64,000 nt of DNA, taken from assembly GCA_933207985.1 (NCBI GenBank), contig OW240921.1, forward strand, positions 94,595,339 to 94,659,338. Reading direction: 5' to 3'. Within the stretch, counting starts at the first letter, position 1; the number at the start of each line of letters is the position of its first letter. The position numbers and the translations under genes are program-made. Shown piece after piece: positions 1 to 9,949 of the stretch. The notes beneath the pieces are model-generated. The model did no database searches. It worked only from the letters and a program-made list of their open reading frames with translations, and was not told where the DNA came from. This DNA is from Pelobates cultripes (taxonomy: Eukaryota; Chordata; Amphibia; Anura; Pelobatidae).

Positions 1-1362
1 GAGTTAAAAACCGCAAAGCTCTGTTTATTGATCAAATCTGGGGATAGTGGACAGCACATACAGTATTGCAATTCAGCGATACATCCATTTCTTTACCATT
101 CCCCGTTGCCTTATCGTTTAGATTTTGGCAAGTATAGGTATGTATTTTATTTATATACGACCATATAATGTATACAGTGCCACAGGAAACAGAGCTGATA
201 ATGCAAGATACATATATATGATTTGTGCTTGAATCGATCAGTACATTCAAAGAGACCCTGGTACAGCAGAGCTTACAAACTAAGGGGGTTGTTCAATTAA
301 TTCTGAATCGTAGAAATCTGAATTGTGAAATTCAGGAAAAATAGCTGATTTGGAAAAATTCAAATACCGAGTTATGGTCACGGCTGTGATATTTTAGCCA
401 AAATTTTGCCAATCGGGATTTGCTTTTCTACAACTTGATAAAATTCCTTAATGTTCAACTATTGATAGTAGACATATAGAATTATCCATTGGACAATCTC
501 CATGTTTCAGTTTCCATGGAGACCAAATACAATTTAATTTCCAATTCACCACAATTAACTGTTTAACTAATAACTCTACCAGTGTCACATAATGGTAAAT
601 AACTTATTATTCTTGATTCTCTTGAAATTTAATTTAGTTCAACCATCCGAATCTTGCTGGGGGAGATGATATATGTTCATTTTAAGGGTTAACACAGCAA
701 TACCTACCTTTAGACTCTCCATCTGTTGGAGTTTACTTTCTATGACCAAAGATAAGTAGCTATCACTGGGTTAATGTCAGGGCTTTGCCGTAGGCTCTTT
801 CTTTGTAGATTAGTCTAGAACCGAATATTTCAGGGTTTAGTGGTCTGGTGGTTTAAGTAGCTCAGCTGATTTCTACGTTGTCCTAAAGACACTTTGCTGT
901 CCTGAATCAATGATTATGTTGATCTTTCACCCCTCAAAAGACATCAGGAAAAGGGATGTCTATAACTCATTAGTTTAGATCCTGACCCCACGCACAAAAG
1001 CAACCTCACTTCTTTGTGAACTTGCTGTTATGGGCATGAAATTTTTTTATTCTGCTCCAGAGTAACATAGTTTCATTATTAAGCAAGGTGGCTTCGGCTA
1101 TATTGGTGTTACAGATAAAAGTGAAGAGAAACGCGACAGACATATAGATGGACAGACAGACAAACCTGGCTAGTCCCTCAAAGTTGCGGTACTTCTGGTA
1201 TCCAATTTTGTTATGTATATTTGATTACAATTCTCTGTATACAAGCTCTCGTTTTTGCACCATCTGTGACTTTTTATTAAACCTGTCCGTACCTATGGTC
1301 ATCTTTGTGGCCCTATCATACTGGTGTATCCATTATTAGACTCTGACCTTATATTTGTCCTG
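1..1362. other. Intergenic DNA, no gene seen
   Basis: AT-rich unique-looking sequence. Short open frames here have no recognisable domain and no splice context. I see no exon and no identifiable repeat. Confidence 0.5.
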
Positions 1363-1440
1363 ATTATTATTATTTTATTATTTATATAGCACCAGCAAAT
1401 TCCATAGCGCTGTACAATGGGCCCTGATAAAAGTTTCTGA
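1363..1440 (-). mobile_element. L2-type LINE 3' tail relic
   Basis: Read on the minus strand, this has the typical end of L2 elements: a GCGCTATGGAATTTG-like stretch, GCTATATAAATAA, then an ATT/AAT microsatellite at 1365-1383. Better copies at 13455-13600 and 60176-60340 show the same order on the plus strand. It is a short relic with no coding part. Confidence 0.6.
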
Positions 1441-2991
1441 ACCAAACAGAAAGGTTGGCTAGCATAAAAATATCTTCTGGTCTTGTGGTACAAAAATTAT
1501 GAGCATTGCAGTCTGAGGTTGGCCATACATAATGGGAGTTACAGTCAACAGCCGCTATGGTTTCAGTGCTTGAATTTACAGATCGACCCTGTCTGAATCT
1601 TCTCATAAGATACTAATTTACATGTACCAGGCCTTCAAATTTCCAAACACCCACTAGCCATTGACGAGTGATATTTTAGCCATGCATAGGTGCCAAAATT
1701 TCCTGCCCACCTACTTGAACAGAGTTTTGTAGGAAACAGAACAGGCATGCAGGATATGGTCCCACTCCTCAAAGCGGGCAGGTGCATCAGGCACCTGCCA
1801 TCAGCAAGTTGGTCAGGCTGAGCAATAGCCTACTGTCTCCCAGAATACCAATCACAGCTCGCTGCTGAAGTGCTCCATACTTGGCACTACTGCTCAGTCC
1901 CCTCCTGTATTTTGAAATCAGGTCCCCAGGACTTTTATTTGCTGTGACGGTACCCCACAACGCAGGACTGTTCCGTCAAATTCTTGGTTGTTGGCACCTA
2001 TAAGCCATAATGAGTACAAATTTCCACCTGGTGAGGTGTGTGCCATGGACCCCTCTTAGCTTGCAGTGGTAAATATCTTTTAGGCCTTTCTAGTGCTGTG
2101 TTGGTCTTAGAATTTCGGATACCTATATACACTATTGTGTAACGTTGCCTTTTCAAAAAAAAAAAAAAAAGGTTATATATTGATGTGGCTTATATTGATT
2201 TTTTTTTTTTACTATTATTCTTAGCAGTAGTTTTGTAGCCATAATAGTATTTTTTCCGATCATGTAAATTACATCTTAGCTTCTCCAGACTGGCTTGCAG
2301 ACAGAATATAGGCTTTTATTTAGCACGTAGACGTTCTAAGAGTAAATTAATAGAGAGAAAAATGCTGATGCAGGTGTTCATCTTTATCTTGAAAGTGCTA
2401 TAGTACAATGTTTAACTTTTTGACATTCTGGTAATTTTTTTATTAATATTGTAACCGCACATTGAGAATTTAGCAACGGAAACCAAACTCTTTTTTTGCC
2501 AGATAATTATACAGCCAATACATTACATCTATATTTATTTATTTTTTATTTTCTTTGTGCTATTAAAGAGCTTTAAATGATTACTCTAACGACCATCACA
2601 AAATTTGCATTACTGCTCCCTGATTTAACTCTCTGCACTAAGAATGGTTTAGAACTGCAGTCAGGGGTGCTAGGGTCATAAAACACCAAAATAATTTAGT
2701 AGCCCTTTTCCTTAAGCCACTGTCTAGTATGTGCACACTAACCTTTTAACTGATTTCAAATGGAAATCAGTGGGTTCATAGATGATATAAAACCTTTTTT
2801 CTTTACTGTGGTAGATATTTTTGCTCTATTTACTGAGAGCTGCAAACCCCTGCTAGACTTTTACTCTTATTAATATTTTATATTTTTATTATTTTTCTGC
2901 ATAAAGTTCTGAAATTGATTTTCCGAGCCATATTTTCTTTCTATCTATCTATCAGTTTAGACGTATTAGTCCAGTGTTTTGGCATCATATA
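1441..2991. other. Intergenic DNA with small hairpin, no gene seen
   Basis: No exon or clear repeat. Visible items are a perfect 9 bp hairpin, GGCAGGTGC (1777-1785) against GCACCTGCC (1791-1799) with a 5-base loop, and homopolymer A and T runs near 2153-2170 and 2199-2210. The GC-richer part at 1740-2060 may be an old repeat that I do not recognise. Confidence 0.4.
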
Positions 2992-3730
2992 TACAGTCAT
3001 GGTAAAAAGAAAGTACACCCTCTTTGAATTCTATGGCTATACATATCAGGACACATTAGTAATTATCTGTTCGTTAGAAGAACTTAATATTAGGTTAATA
3101 CAACATCAGATGAACAACAACACATGACATATTATACAAGACTATTCAAAAGTTGAAAATATTCAAAACAGTTGTCTTCCCAGAAGTGAAGGTGCCATCA
3201 AATTCACCCCAAGGTCAGACTGTGCAATGCTTAGAGAAATTGCATTTCAGACTCTACAGGCAAGTTTATGACAGTACAATTAGAAAAAAGACTGAACAAG
3301 TGTTGCCAGGAGAAAGCTTCTTTTCTCTAAAAAACATGACAACACGGCTTAGGTTTGCAGAGTTGCATCTGAACAAACCACAGTCTTCTGGAACAAGGTC
3401 CTTTGGACAGACAAAACCAAAGTGGAGGGTCCCAATGCACTACGCCACGTTTGGAGAAAACCAAAACACAGCATATCAGCACAAACACCTCAAACCAACG
3501 GTCAAGCACGGTGGTGAAGGGGTGATGATTTGTATTCTTGAGTCAAATGTGCGGCTCTGTCTGACAGCTAAAGTTTGGCTGACATTGAGTCATGCAACAG
3601 AGCAATGATCCCAACCACACCATCAAATCTACAACAAAATGGCTGGATATGAAAAGAATCAAGGTGTTGCAACAGCCCAGTAAAGTTCAGGATATGAAAT
3701 GCTGTGGCAGGACCTCAAGAAAACTGTATA

Positions 3731-4712
3731 CAGGCATACCCCACCTTACATACACTCACTTTAAGTACACTCGCGAGTACAGACATTCCCACCAGTGTAC
3801 GTAAAGGTGCCTCGCGAGTACAGACATTCCCACCAGTGTACGTAAAGGTGCCTTGCGAGTACAGACATTCCCACCAGTGTACGTAAAGGTGCCTCGCGAG
3901 TACAGACATTCCCACCAGTGTACGTAAAGGTGCCTTGCGAGTACAGACATTCCCACCAGTGTACGTAAAGGTGCCTTGCGAGTACAGACATTCCCACCAG
4001 TGTACGTAAAGGTGCCTTGCGATTACAGACATTCCCACCAGTGTACGTAAAGGTGCCTTGCGAGTACAGACATTCCCGTGCCTCTTTTTGCGAGTGAACA
4101 GTAAATGGAAGGTTCTATTCTCGCCCGGAGCAGCTCAGTTCAGTGTCATTGGGGCAAGAACTTTTCACACCTTCTAACATGGCACAGGTTAAATCATCTC
4201 AAATTTATCATGCCTACTCCTAGATGAACATATATATTTTTTTCTGCCCCTACATTGTCCATATTCTGCAATCGGCGCCATCCAGTGAATGGGTTTACCC
4301 TGCCATTTTCTATAACTATGACTTAGCAGCTTAGCTGCATTAACCACAATTCTGAGGAGTCAAAGTTAAACCATAAATGCTTAAAGTGATAAGAGGTGTT
4401 TCTAAACAAAGTGTGCAACTAAGCTGCTAACAAATACAAAGGTTGTTTAAGGTTGTCAGATGAGTAAAACATTAAAGATAAATGGTACAATCTGGAATGA
4501 GATTTTTTTTTTTTTTACAGTTTTTTTTTAACTGAATAAAAGCCCAATGGAAATCACTAAATAAATCACTGGAAATAAAATCACTGGAAATCTGCAGTTG
4601 CAGTATCAGTTATGCCTGGGAAGTGAAAAAAGGTATTGCTTCACTTTAAGTACATTTTCATTTTACATACATGCTCTGGTCCCATTGTGTACTTAAAAGT
4701 GGGGTATGGCTG
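3731..4712. mobile_element. Non-autonomous TIR transposon inserted in Tc1 A
   Basis: The ends are inverted: CAGGCATACCCCACC at the left and, reading inward on the other strand, CAGCCATACCCCAC at the right. Both ends also share ACTTTAAGTAC/GTACTTAAAAGT. TA flanks both sides (3729-3730 and 4713-4714), consistent with a Tc1/mariner-type TA duplication. Removing the element rejoins the Tc1 A transposase reading. It has no coding capacity; the left half is a 41 bp tandem array. Confidence 0.7.
3772..4075. repeat. 41 bp tandem array, about 7.4 copies
   Basis: CGCGAGTACAGACATTCCC recurs with exact 41-base steps starting at 3772, 3813, 3854, 3895, 3936, 3977, 4018 and 4059. Copies differ mainly by CTCGCG versus CTTGCG and one GATTAC variant. 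Since 41 is not a multiple of 3, the array opens several frames at once; the repetitive WWECLYS-type peptides on the minus strand are artefacts of this. Confidence 0.95.
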
Positions 4713-5462
4713 TAAACAAATGCCAGCAAACCTCATTGAACTGAAGCAACAATGTAAAGAAGAATGGGGCAAAATTCATCCACAATGATGTGAGAAACTG
4801 ATAAGGTCATACAGAAAAAGATTACAAGTGTTACTGCTAAAGGTGGTTATATAAGCTATTGAATCATAAGGTATGCCTAGTTTTTCACACATGGCTTCTC
4901 CATTTTGACTTTTTTTTGTTAAATAAATCAAGATACCGTGTAATATCAGCATGTCAAACTCAAAGGCTAACATGGGCCAAATGAACAATGTTTAAGTTCA
5001 CATGGGCCGCAAAAAAAACTAAATCTCAATTTTTCAATGTAGGTTTATTTATAAAGGTACAGTAAAAAAAAAAAATGTCTAACTGACACAGGATATCCAA
5101 ACGCTCGTAGGGCTTTAAAGTAAACAAAAGAACACATTTACTTTAAGGAGACGTGCATTTGCATAAAACCAATGTTTCAGTCCACCTACCTTGACATATT
5201 AAGAAATGTTTGGTAATGGGACTGAAATGGTGAATGTATGCTATTGCACAGTTGTAAAAAAAAAAAACAAATGACGTTTGATTTTGAAGTCTTATGAGTG
5301 TGTTCTTCACTTTGGCTGAGTTAATCAAACTTGATTATCTCATCCAATCCATTGCTTTTCCATAGGAATGCATTGGGGGGCTATTGTGCATGTGTGGCAA
5401 AAAACAGCGCAGCTAATCAGCATCCCCATGGGGAACATTCAGCGCCTCCATGCAGACCCAAT

Positions 5463-5770
5463 CTAATACACTGCCCCCTCCCCCCATTCTAATAAACTGC
5501 CCTCAAATCCAATACACTGCCCTTCTCCACTCTAATACACTGCCCTCTCCACCCAATCTAATACACTGCCCCTTAATCTAATACACTGCCCCCCTTCCTC
5601 CCCCAATTTAATACACTGCCCCCCTTCCCACCACTCTAATACACTGCCCCCATCACACCACTCTAATACACTGCCCCCTCCCTCCCCAATTTTATACACT
5701 GGCCTCCTCCCTCCCCCAAATAATACACTACCCCCTCAATCATTCAGATTAATACACTGACCCCTCCCAC
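5463..5770. repeat. Degenerate TAATACACTGCCCC tandem repeat
   Basis: The phrase CTAATACACTGCCC recurs more than ten times with variable C-rich spacers (CCCTCC, CCTTCCTCCCCCAA, CCATCACACCA), giving periods of about 16 to 30 bases. It runs straight into the CCCTAA-like tract. No coding meaning. Confidence 0.85.
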
Positions 5771-5814
5771 ACTACATGCGATCGGCCGTGGAAGGGAAGA
5801 CAAGAATCAGACAT

Positions 5815-6262
5815 AACCCTACTCCAAACCCTAAGCCTGCTCCTAACTCAACCCTACCCCTAACACTACTCCTAACCCTAACCCTGCTCCTAACTCAACC
5901 CTACCCCTAACCCTACCACTAGCCCTACCCTAACCCTATATCTAACCCTACCTCTAACTCTACCTCTAATCCTACCATTACCTCTAACCCAACCACTAGC
6001 CCTACCCTAACCCTAACACTACTCCTAAACCTACCCCTACCCCTACCTCTAACCCAACCACCAGCCCTACCCTAACCCTAACACTACTCCTAACCCTAAC
6101 CCTAACCCTGTTACTAACTCAACCCTACAATAACCCTACCCCTAATCATACCACTAACCTTACATCTAACCCTACCACTAGCCCTACCTTAACCCAAACC
6201 CTACCACTAACCCTACCCTAACCTTACCCTTAACCCTACCCTACCCTAATCCTACACTTACC
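5815..6262. repeat. Telomere-like (CCCTAA/CCCTAC) interstitial tract
   Basis: About 450 bases of CCCTAA, CCCTAC, CTCTAAC and ACTAGCC variants occur on the plus strand. Pure vertebrate telomere units CCCTAACCCTAA occur in short runs, but most units are CTACCCCTAAC-like variants. It lies inside a transposon insertion, so an expanded internal repeat is more likely than a chromosome-fusion scar. Confidence 0.85.
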
Positions 6263-7059
6263 GAAGTCCCGACGTTCCGAAGTACCGAACCGAAGTGCTG
6301 AAGTCCCAAATTTCGGAATGCTGAACCGAATATTTTTCCCATGCACATCCCTACTGAGGTTGTATTTTCCTAATTATAAGACCTGCTAATGTGTCGAGGT
6401 ATGAACTCCACAACAGAAGAGACAAAAGTGGTAAACCGCGCCCAAACAGTGCAAATAATAATTAAAATATATACATACAGAGAGTCCTCTAATTAGGAAT
6501 GTATAAAACCTTCAAGACAAAAAAGTACAGAACAATAATAGTGCAATATGTCAAGTGAAATAAGAGTATATAAAAGCTTATAAAAGACTCACTCACACTT
6601 TGCAGAGCTACTCAGAGCTCTGCCGTATAGCGCCTAGACGGTATAATCCCCGTCTCAGGATATCAAGTGATGATATAATGCGGTATCCAATCCTCCACAG
6701 TGGTATATGGAAAGATAAAAATAGAAATAAAATCCAATAGTGTAGTATATCTATTAAAAAGTGTGCAAATAAAGGAAAAGTATCCTACTTACAAATTTCA
6801 GAGCAAATATCTTGCTCTGGTATAGACAGCATGTGGTGGTATGATCCCCACCAAAGGATATGTCAGGATTCAAGATGTATCAGGAACAACAAATAAAGTA
6901 GTAAAAACTATAACTTTATTGTTACAAAATAAAAAATATGTAATAAAAGAAGTATCAGATCTCTTTTATTACATATTTTTTATTTTGTAACAATAAAGTT
7001 ATAGTTTTTACTACTTTATTTGTTGTTCCTGATACATCTTGAATCCTGACATATCCTTT

Positions 7060-7113
7060 GGTGGGGATCATACCACCACATGCTGTCTATACCAGAGCAA
7101 GATATTTGCTCTG
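7060..7113 (+). other. Double-hairpin module 1
   Basis: The first hairpin is GGTGGGGATCATACCACC (7060-7077; stem GGTGG/CCACC). After 15 bases comes CAGAGCAA (7093-7100) pairing with TTGCTCTG (7106-7113). The same layout recurs at 7258-7310, 54762-54811 and 54975-55028 with different stem bases. A reverse copy lies in the left palindrome arm. The function is unknown. Confidence 0.6.
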
Positions 7114-7257
7114 AAATTTGTAAGTAGGATACTTTTCCTTTATTTGCACACTTTTTAATAGATATACTACACTATTGGATTTTATTTCTATTTTTATCTT
7201 TCCATATACCACTGTGGAGGATTGGATACCGCATTATACCATCACTTGATATCCTGA

Positions 7258-7310
7258 GACGGGGATTATACCGTCTAGGCGCTATACGGCAGAGCTCTGA
7301 GTAGCTCTGC
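7258..7310 (+). other. Double-hairpin module 2
   Basis: GACGGGGATTATACCGTC (7258-7275; stem GACGG/CCGTC), 13 bases, then GCAGAGCT (7289-7296) pairing with AGCTCTGC (7303-7310). Compared with module 1 the first stem has changed on both sides while the GGGGAT..ATACC core is kept. Confidence 0.6.
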
Positions 7311-7813
7311 AAAGTGTGAGTGAGTCTTTTATAAGCTTTTATATACTCTTATTTCACTTGACATATTGCACTATTATTGTTCTGTACTTTTTTGTCTTGA
7401 AGGTTTTATACATTCCCAATTAGAGGACTCTCTGTATGTATATATTTTAATTATTATTTGCACTGTTTGGGCGCGGTTTACCACTTTTGTCTCTTCTGTT
7501 TTACTACTGTGAGCAGGTATTGGGAATTCCTGCTTGGTTCACTGCTGCCCACCTTTAGTTTATTTAGTGAGCGCCTAACTCCTCTTTGTTATGAATTCCA
7601 CAACACCTCTGAAACTGTCCTTTGGTATTTGGCACCAGGACATTAGCAGCAGATCCTTTAAGTCCTGCAGTTGTAAGGTGAGCCTCAATAAATCAGATTT
7701 CTTATTTCAGCATATCCCACAAATGTTTGGCCGGATTGAGTTCTGGGGAATTTGGAGGCCAAGGCAACACCTTGACCTCTTTGCCATGTTCCTCATGTTC
7801 CTGCAAATTAGAC

Positions 7814-8355
7814 ACATGCATACGTTATCGGACGAATGCACATGTCTTTTTGGACTTTTTTCGTATTCGTTTACTATAACATAAACGAAAGTATTACATA
7901 CAAATTATATGAAACGAAAGGGCCCCCCGTTTATATATTAATATCCCCCACGTGTGGGTCACAGGTGGGGGCACTATGTCCCCCCCCCCCCAATTTTAGT
8001 TATTTTGGTTCCACACCATTAGGGAACGGGGGGAACCTGTGCCAGGTCCCCCCTTATGGTAAAAAACATAAGACCAAAATTTTCTCACAGTAAAGTGCGA
8101 GCAGGGTCCCTGGATATAAATCAGTAACTTATACAGACACTCCTCACTCCTTACTTACCAACCGGGTTCCGTTCCTATGAACCGGTTATAGAACGAATTG
8201 GTTGGGAAGTGAGGAATAAAGGGATTCCCTGCTCTGGTGCATTCATCTATGTTCGGGGAAATTTTCCCGAACATAGATTAGAGGGATTCCCGGCTCTCAT
8301 TTTTCCGAACATAGCCATGTGCACCAGAGCCACCACGGTGGCTCACACTTACGCC
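7814..8355. mobile_element. Insertion(s) within Tc1 B
   Basis: Tc1 B homology stops after CATGTTCCTGCAAATTAG near 7813 and resumes at TACCTACATTCTGGTGG near 8357. The interval has an unrecognised part (7814-8130) with a C run at 7979-7991. It then has a foldback element beginning TATACAGACACTCCTCAC (8130) that is homologous to 30278-30531. Confidence 0.55.
8130..8345. mobile_element. Foldback MITE, copy 1 (truncated)
   Basis: It shares, in order, the GTTCCGTTCCTA motif, TAGAACGAATTGGT, AGTGAGGA, GGGATTCCCTGCTCTGGTGC and CTATGTT with 30278-30531. Internal inverted pieces (TTCGGGGAAATT/TTTTCCCGAA and CTCTGGTGCA/TGCACCAGAG) make long hairpins. The right terminus is not preserved. Confidence 0.6.
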
Positions 8356-8358
8356 TAC

Positions 8359-8604
8359 CTACATTCTGGTGGTACATGTCAAAGTTACCTTCACATGAAT
8401 GCCAGGACACAAGGTTTCCCAGCAGAACATTGCCAAGAGCAGAACACTGCCTCCGCCAGCCTTCCTTCTTCCCATAGTGCATCCTACTACCATCTCTTTC
8501 CCAGGTAACCAACGCACATGCACCTGGCCATCCACATAATCTAAAACAAAATGTGATTCATCAGACCAGAAGTCTTCGATTGCTCGATGGTCCAGTTCTG
8601 ACAC
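8359..8604 (-). pseudogene. Tc1 transposase fragment of element B
   Basis: An open stretch of 81 codons with the Tc1 core: WSDESHFVLDYVDGQVHVRW, LPGKEM, then GRRKAGGGSVLL. The WSDES block is the first catalytic aspartate region of DDE transposases, and GGGSV matches the usual GGGGVM. The rest of the protein towards the C-terminus is lost to insertions at 7814-8355 and 6416-7590. Homology towards the N-terminus continues as non-open DNA up to about 9000. A genomic relic only. Confidence 0.75.
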
Positions 8605-9139
8605 TCATATTGCCATTGAAAATACTTTCGACAGTGGACAGAGGTCTTTATGGGTTGGCATCTATGTAGCCAAATATGCAGTAAACTGCAATGCTCTGTG
8701 AGTTCTGGCATCTTTCTACCATGGTCAGCATTAAGTTATTTAGCTCTTTTGTGTTATCAGACCAGTTGGATCAATGTGCCTTGGGCACCATGACCCTGAT
8801 GCCTGTTTACAGGTTGACTTTCCTTGCACCACTTTTGGTAGGTACTAACTGCTGCATATTGGGTACCATAGGGTGGTAGGTACTAACCACCCTATAAGAC
8901 TTGCTGTTTTGGAGATGCTCTGACCCAGTCATCTAGTCATCATTATTTGGCCCGTGTCAAAGTCACTCACATCTTTTCACTTGCCCATTTTTTCCTGCTA
9001 CAACAAATGAAATTCAAGAACTGATCATTCACTTGCTGCCTATATACCTCACCCCTTGACAGGTGCCATTGTAACAATATAATCCATGTTATTCACTTCA
9101 CCTGTCAGTGGTTTTCATGTTGGGGCTGATCAGTGTATA

Positions 9140-9949
9140 TTTCACCCAATTTTTCAAAAGTGATCCTAAATAAAATGTTGTACTGGCATCTACCTTTGAT
9201 ATTAAATGAGGACTATAAATGTAAACCTTTTAGGGGATTGATAAATATATTTTTACTTTATGAGTTCAAATGTTTTGCAAAATCATGCATATTAATAAAC
9301 AATAAGACAATTGCCAATTACAGTTTTAGCTTCCTAAAAAATTATCTTTTCAATCAAGCCTATAACCACTCTGACTAATTTCCATCTCTTAAAAGGTTTA
9401 CCACAAGCATCATAACCTCTACAGGCACACATACATATAGACACACACATGCATACAAACACACACACTGTACGATGCTAGGGGAACCCTGGCACCGTTC
9501 CCAGATAAAGTGGCAAACTATATTCAAAGTCCTCCTGTGATCTCATTGACAGGCAAAGCTGAACTGGCTTTTTGACAGAGAGCATTAGCTGATTACTTCC
9601 TTGCTGAGTTATCCCCCTGTGCATAGAAATATGCACAGAATTGACATTGGCCAGCCCGGAACACGAATGATGTCCTGACACTACCAGAGGTGCATTTACA
9701 CCTCAATCACCAAATGTATTAAACACTGTAAAAAGTGGCATAGTTCAGAGGTAGTTCTGTCACTGTCTATAAAATCCCTGAAGTGTCCATGGTGCTTGGA
9801 GTAACTCTTTAAATTTGTCCATCCTCTAACTCCTAACATAGGCCTCAATGTAATGTTAATGGATAGGCGTTTTCAAATTATTTCATATTTTTGAATAAGC
9901 TTTTAAAATTATTTCCTATTTTAAAAAATAGTTTAATATTTTTTATATA
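9140..9949. other. Intergenic DNA with CA tract and MITE-like end
   Basis: No exon. A short CA/CATA microsatellite lies at 9423-9470. The segment ending at 9813 (CATGGTGCTTGGAGTAACTC then TTTAAA) has the wording of a T2-type MITE right end, but no matching left end was found. Confidence 0.45.

Larger units (their letters stand above)
3153..4860 (+). pseudogene. Tc1 transposase remnant of element A
   Basis: The translation has Tc1 landmarks: RLRFAELHLNKPQ, then NTAYQHKHLKPTVKHGG and GVMI, then NDPNHTIKSTTKWL (second catalytic aspartate region) and RIKVLQQPSK. After the 982 bp insertion the frame resumes with KQMPANLIELKQQCKEEWGK and SYRKRLQ, the usual Tc1 C-terminus. There are several breaks. 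The first catalytic block (near 3400) is in another frame. The stretch between GVMI and ILESNV is shorter than in intact Tc1 transposases. A stop follows HATEQ at 3606, and the second insertion lies downstream. This is Tc1 family, with no remaining function. Confidence 0.75.
4947..6353. mobile_element. Second insertion in Tc1 A (hAT-like ends, tract-rich)
   Basis: The left edge CAGCATGTCAAACTCAAAGG resembles a hAT-type terminus. The right edge, on the minus strand, reads AGTAGGGATGTGCATGGG and continues into a TTCGGTTC-rich region, which resembles a different hAT-like end. Two nested or adjacent elements are therefore possible. The interior holds AT-rich DNA, a TAATACACTGCCCC repeat (5463-5770) and a telomere-like tract (5815-6262). 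I could not define a clean target duplication. Confidence 0.5.
2992..6390 (+). mobile_element. Tc1-like transposon A, decayed and interrupted twice
   Basis: The left terminal repeat begins TACAGTCATGGTAAAAAG at 2992, followed by the usual GTACACCCTCT motif of vertebrate Tc1 elements. A decayed transposase follows (3153-3730, resumed at 4715-4860). The 3' non-coding part is recognisable at 4861-4946 and again at 6354-6390, so the element is split by two later insertions (3731-4712 and 4947-6353). The right terminal repeat is not seen; near 6390 the sequence passes into Tc1 element B. The element is not functional. Confidence 0.75.
6412..7500. repeat. Near-perfect inverted repeat, 539 bp arms, 11 bp spacer
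   Basis: Left arm 6412-6950 and right arm 6962-7500 are reverse complements with no length difference. I noticed only two mismatches by eye: TAATTAGGAATG against CATTCCCAATTA, and GATGATATAATG against CATTATACCATC. The spacer is AGTATCAGATC (6951-6961). The outermost AACA of the left arm is also the last four bases of the 15 bp target duplication, so the left junction has 4 bp of microhomology. Confidence 0.95.
6416..7590 (+). mobile_element. Penelope-like insertion with 5' inverted duplication
   Basis: Flanked by a 15-base target duplication ATGAAYTCCACAACA (6401-6415 and 7591-7605, one mismatch) inside Tc1 B. The plus-oriented body (6962-7590) ends GAGCGCCTAACTCCTCTTTG, and its first 539 bases are duplicated in reverse to the left. 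It shares structured GGGGAT...CC modules with the Penelope-like sequence at 54600-55345, which follows hammerhead-like motifs; that is why I assign it to this class. No reverse transcriptase or GIY-YIG coding is left. The class call is inference. Confidence 0.55.
6390..9139 (-). mobile_element. Tc1-like transposon B, interrupted twice
   Basis: The right end is intact and reads GGGCTGATCAGTGTATA at 9123-9139. The left part begins near 6390 with GTCGAGGTATGAACTCCAC. The order of motifs (GGACATTAGCAGCAGATCC, TTTGGAGGCCAAG, CAGCAGAACATTGCC, GGAGATGCTCTGACCCAGTC) is that of a widespread vertebrate Tc1 element read backwards. It is broken by the Penelope-like palindrome (about 6416-7590) and by a second insertion (about 7814-8355). 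The left terminal repeat is not visible. Confidence 0.75.

Noticed and set aside
3704..4038. Repetitive peptides from the 41 bp array
   Set aside because: 41 is not a multiple of three, so frames interchange; no conserved protein.
3772..4075. CRISPR-like direct repeats
   Set aside because: The repeats are contiguous with no unique spacers, in vertebrate transposon DNA.
5815..6262. True chromosome end or fusion point
   Set aside because: Mostly degenerate units and enclosed between transposon-like edges, so an internal repeat is more likely.
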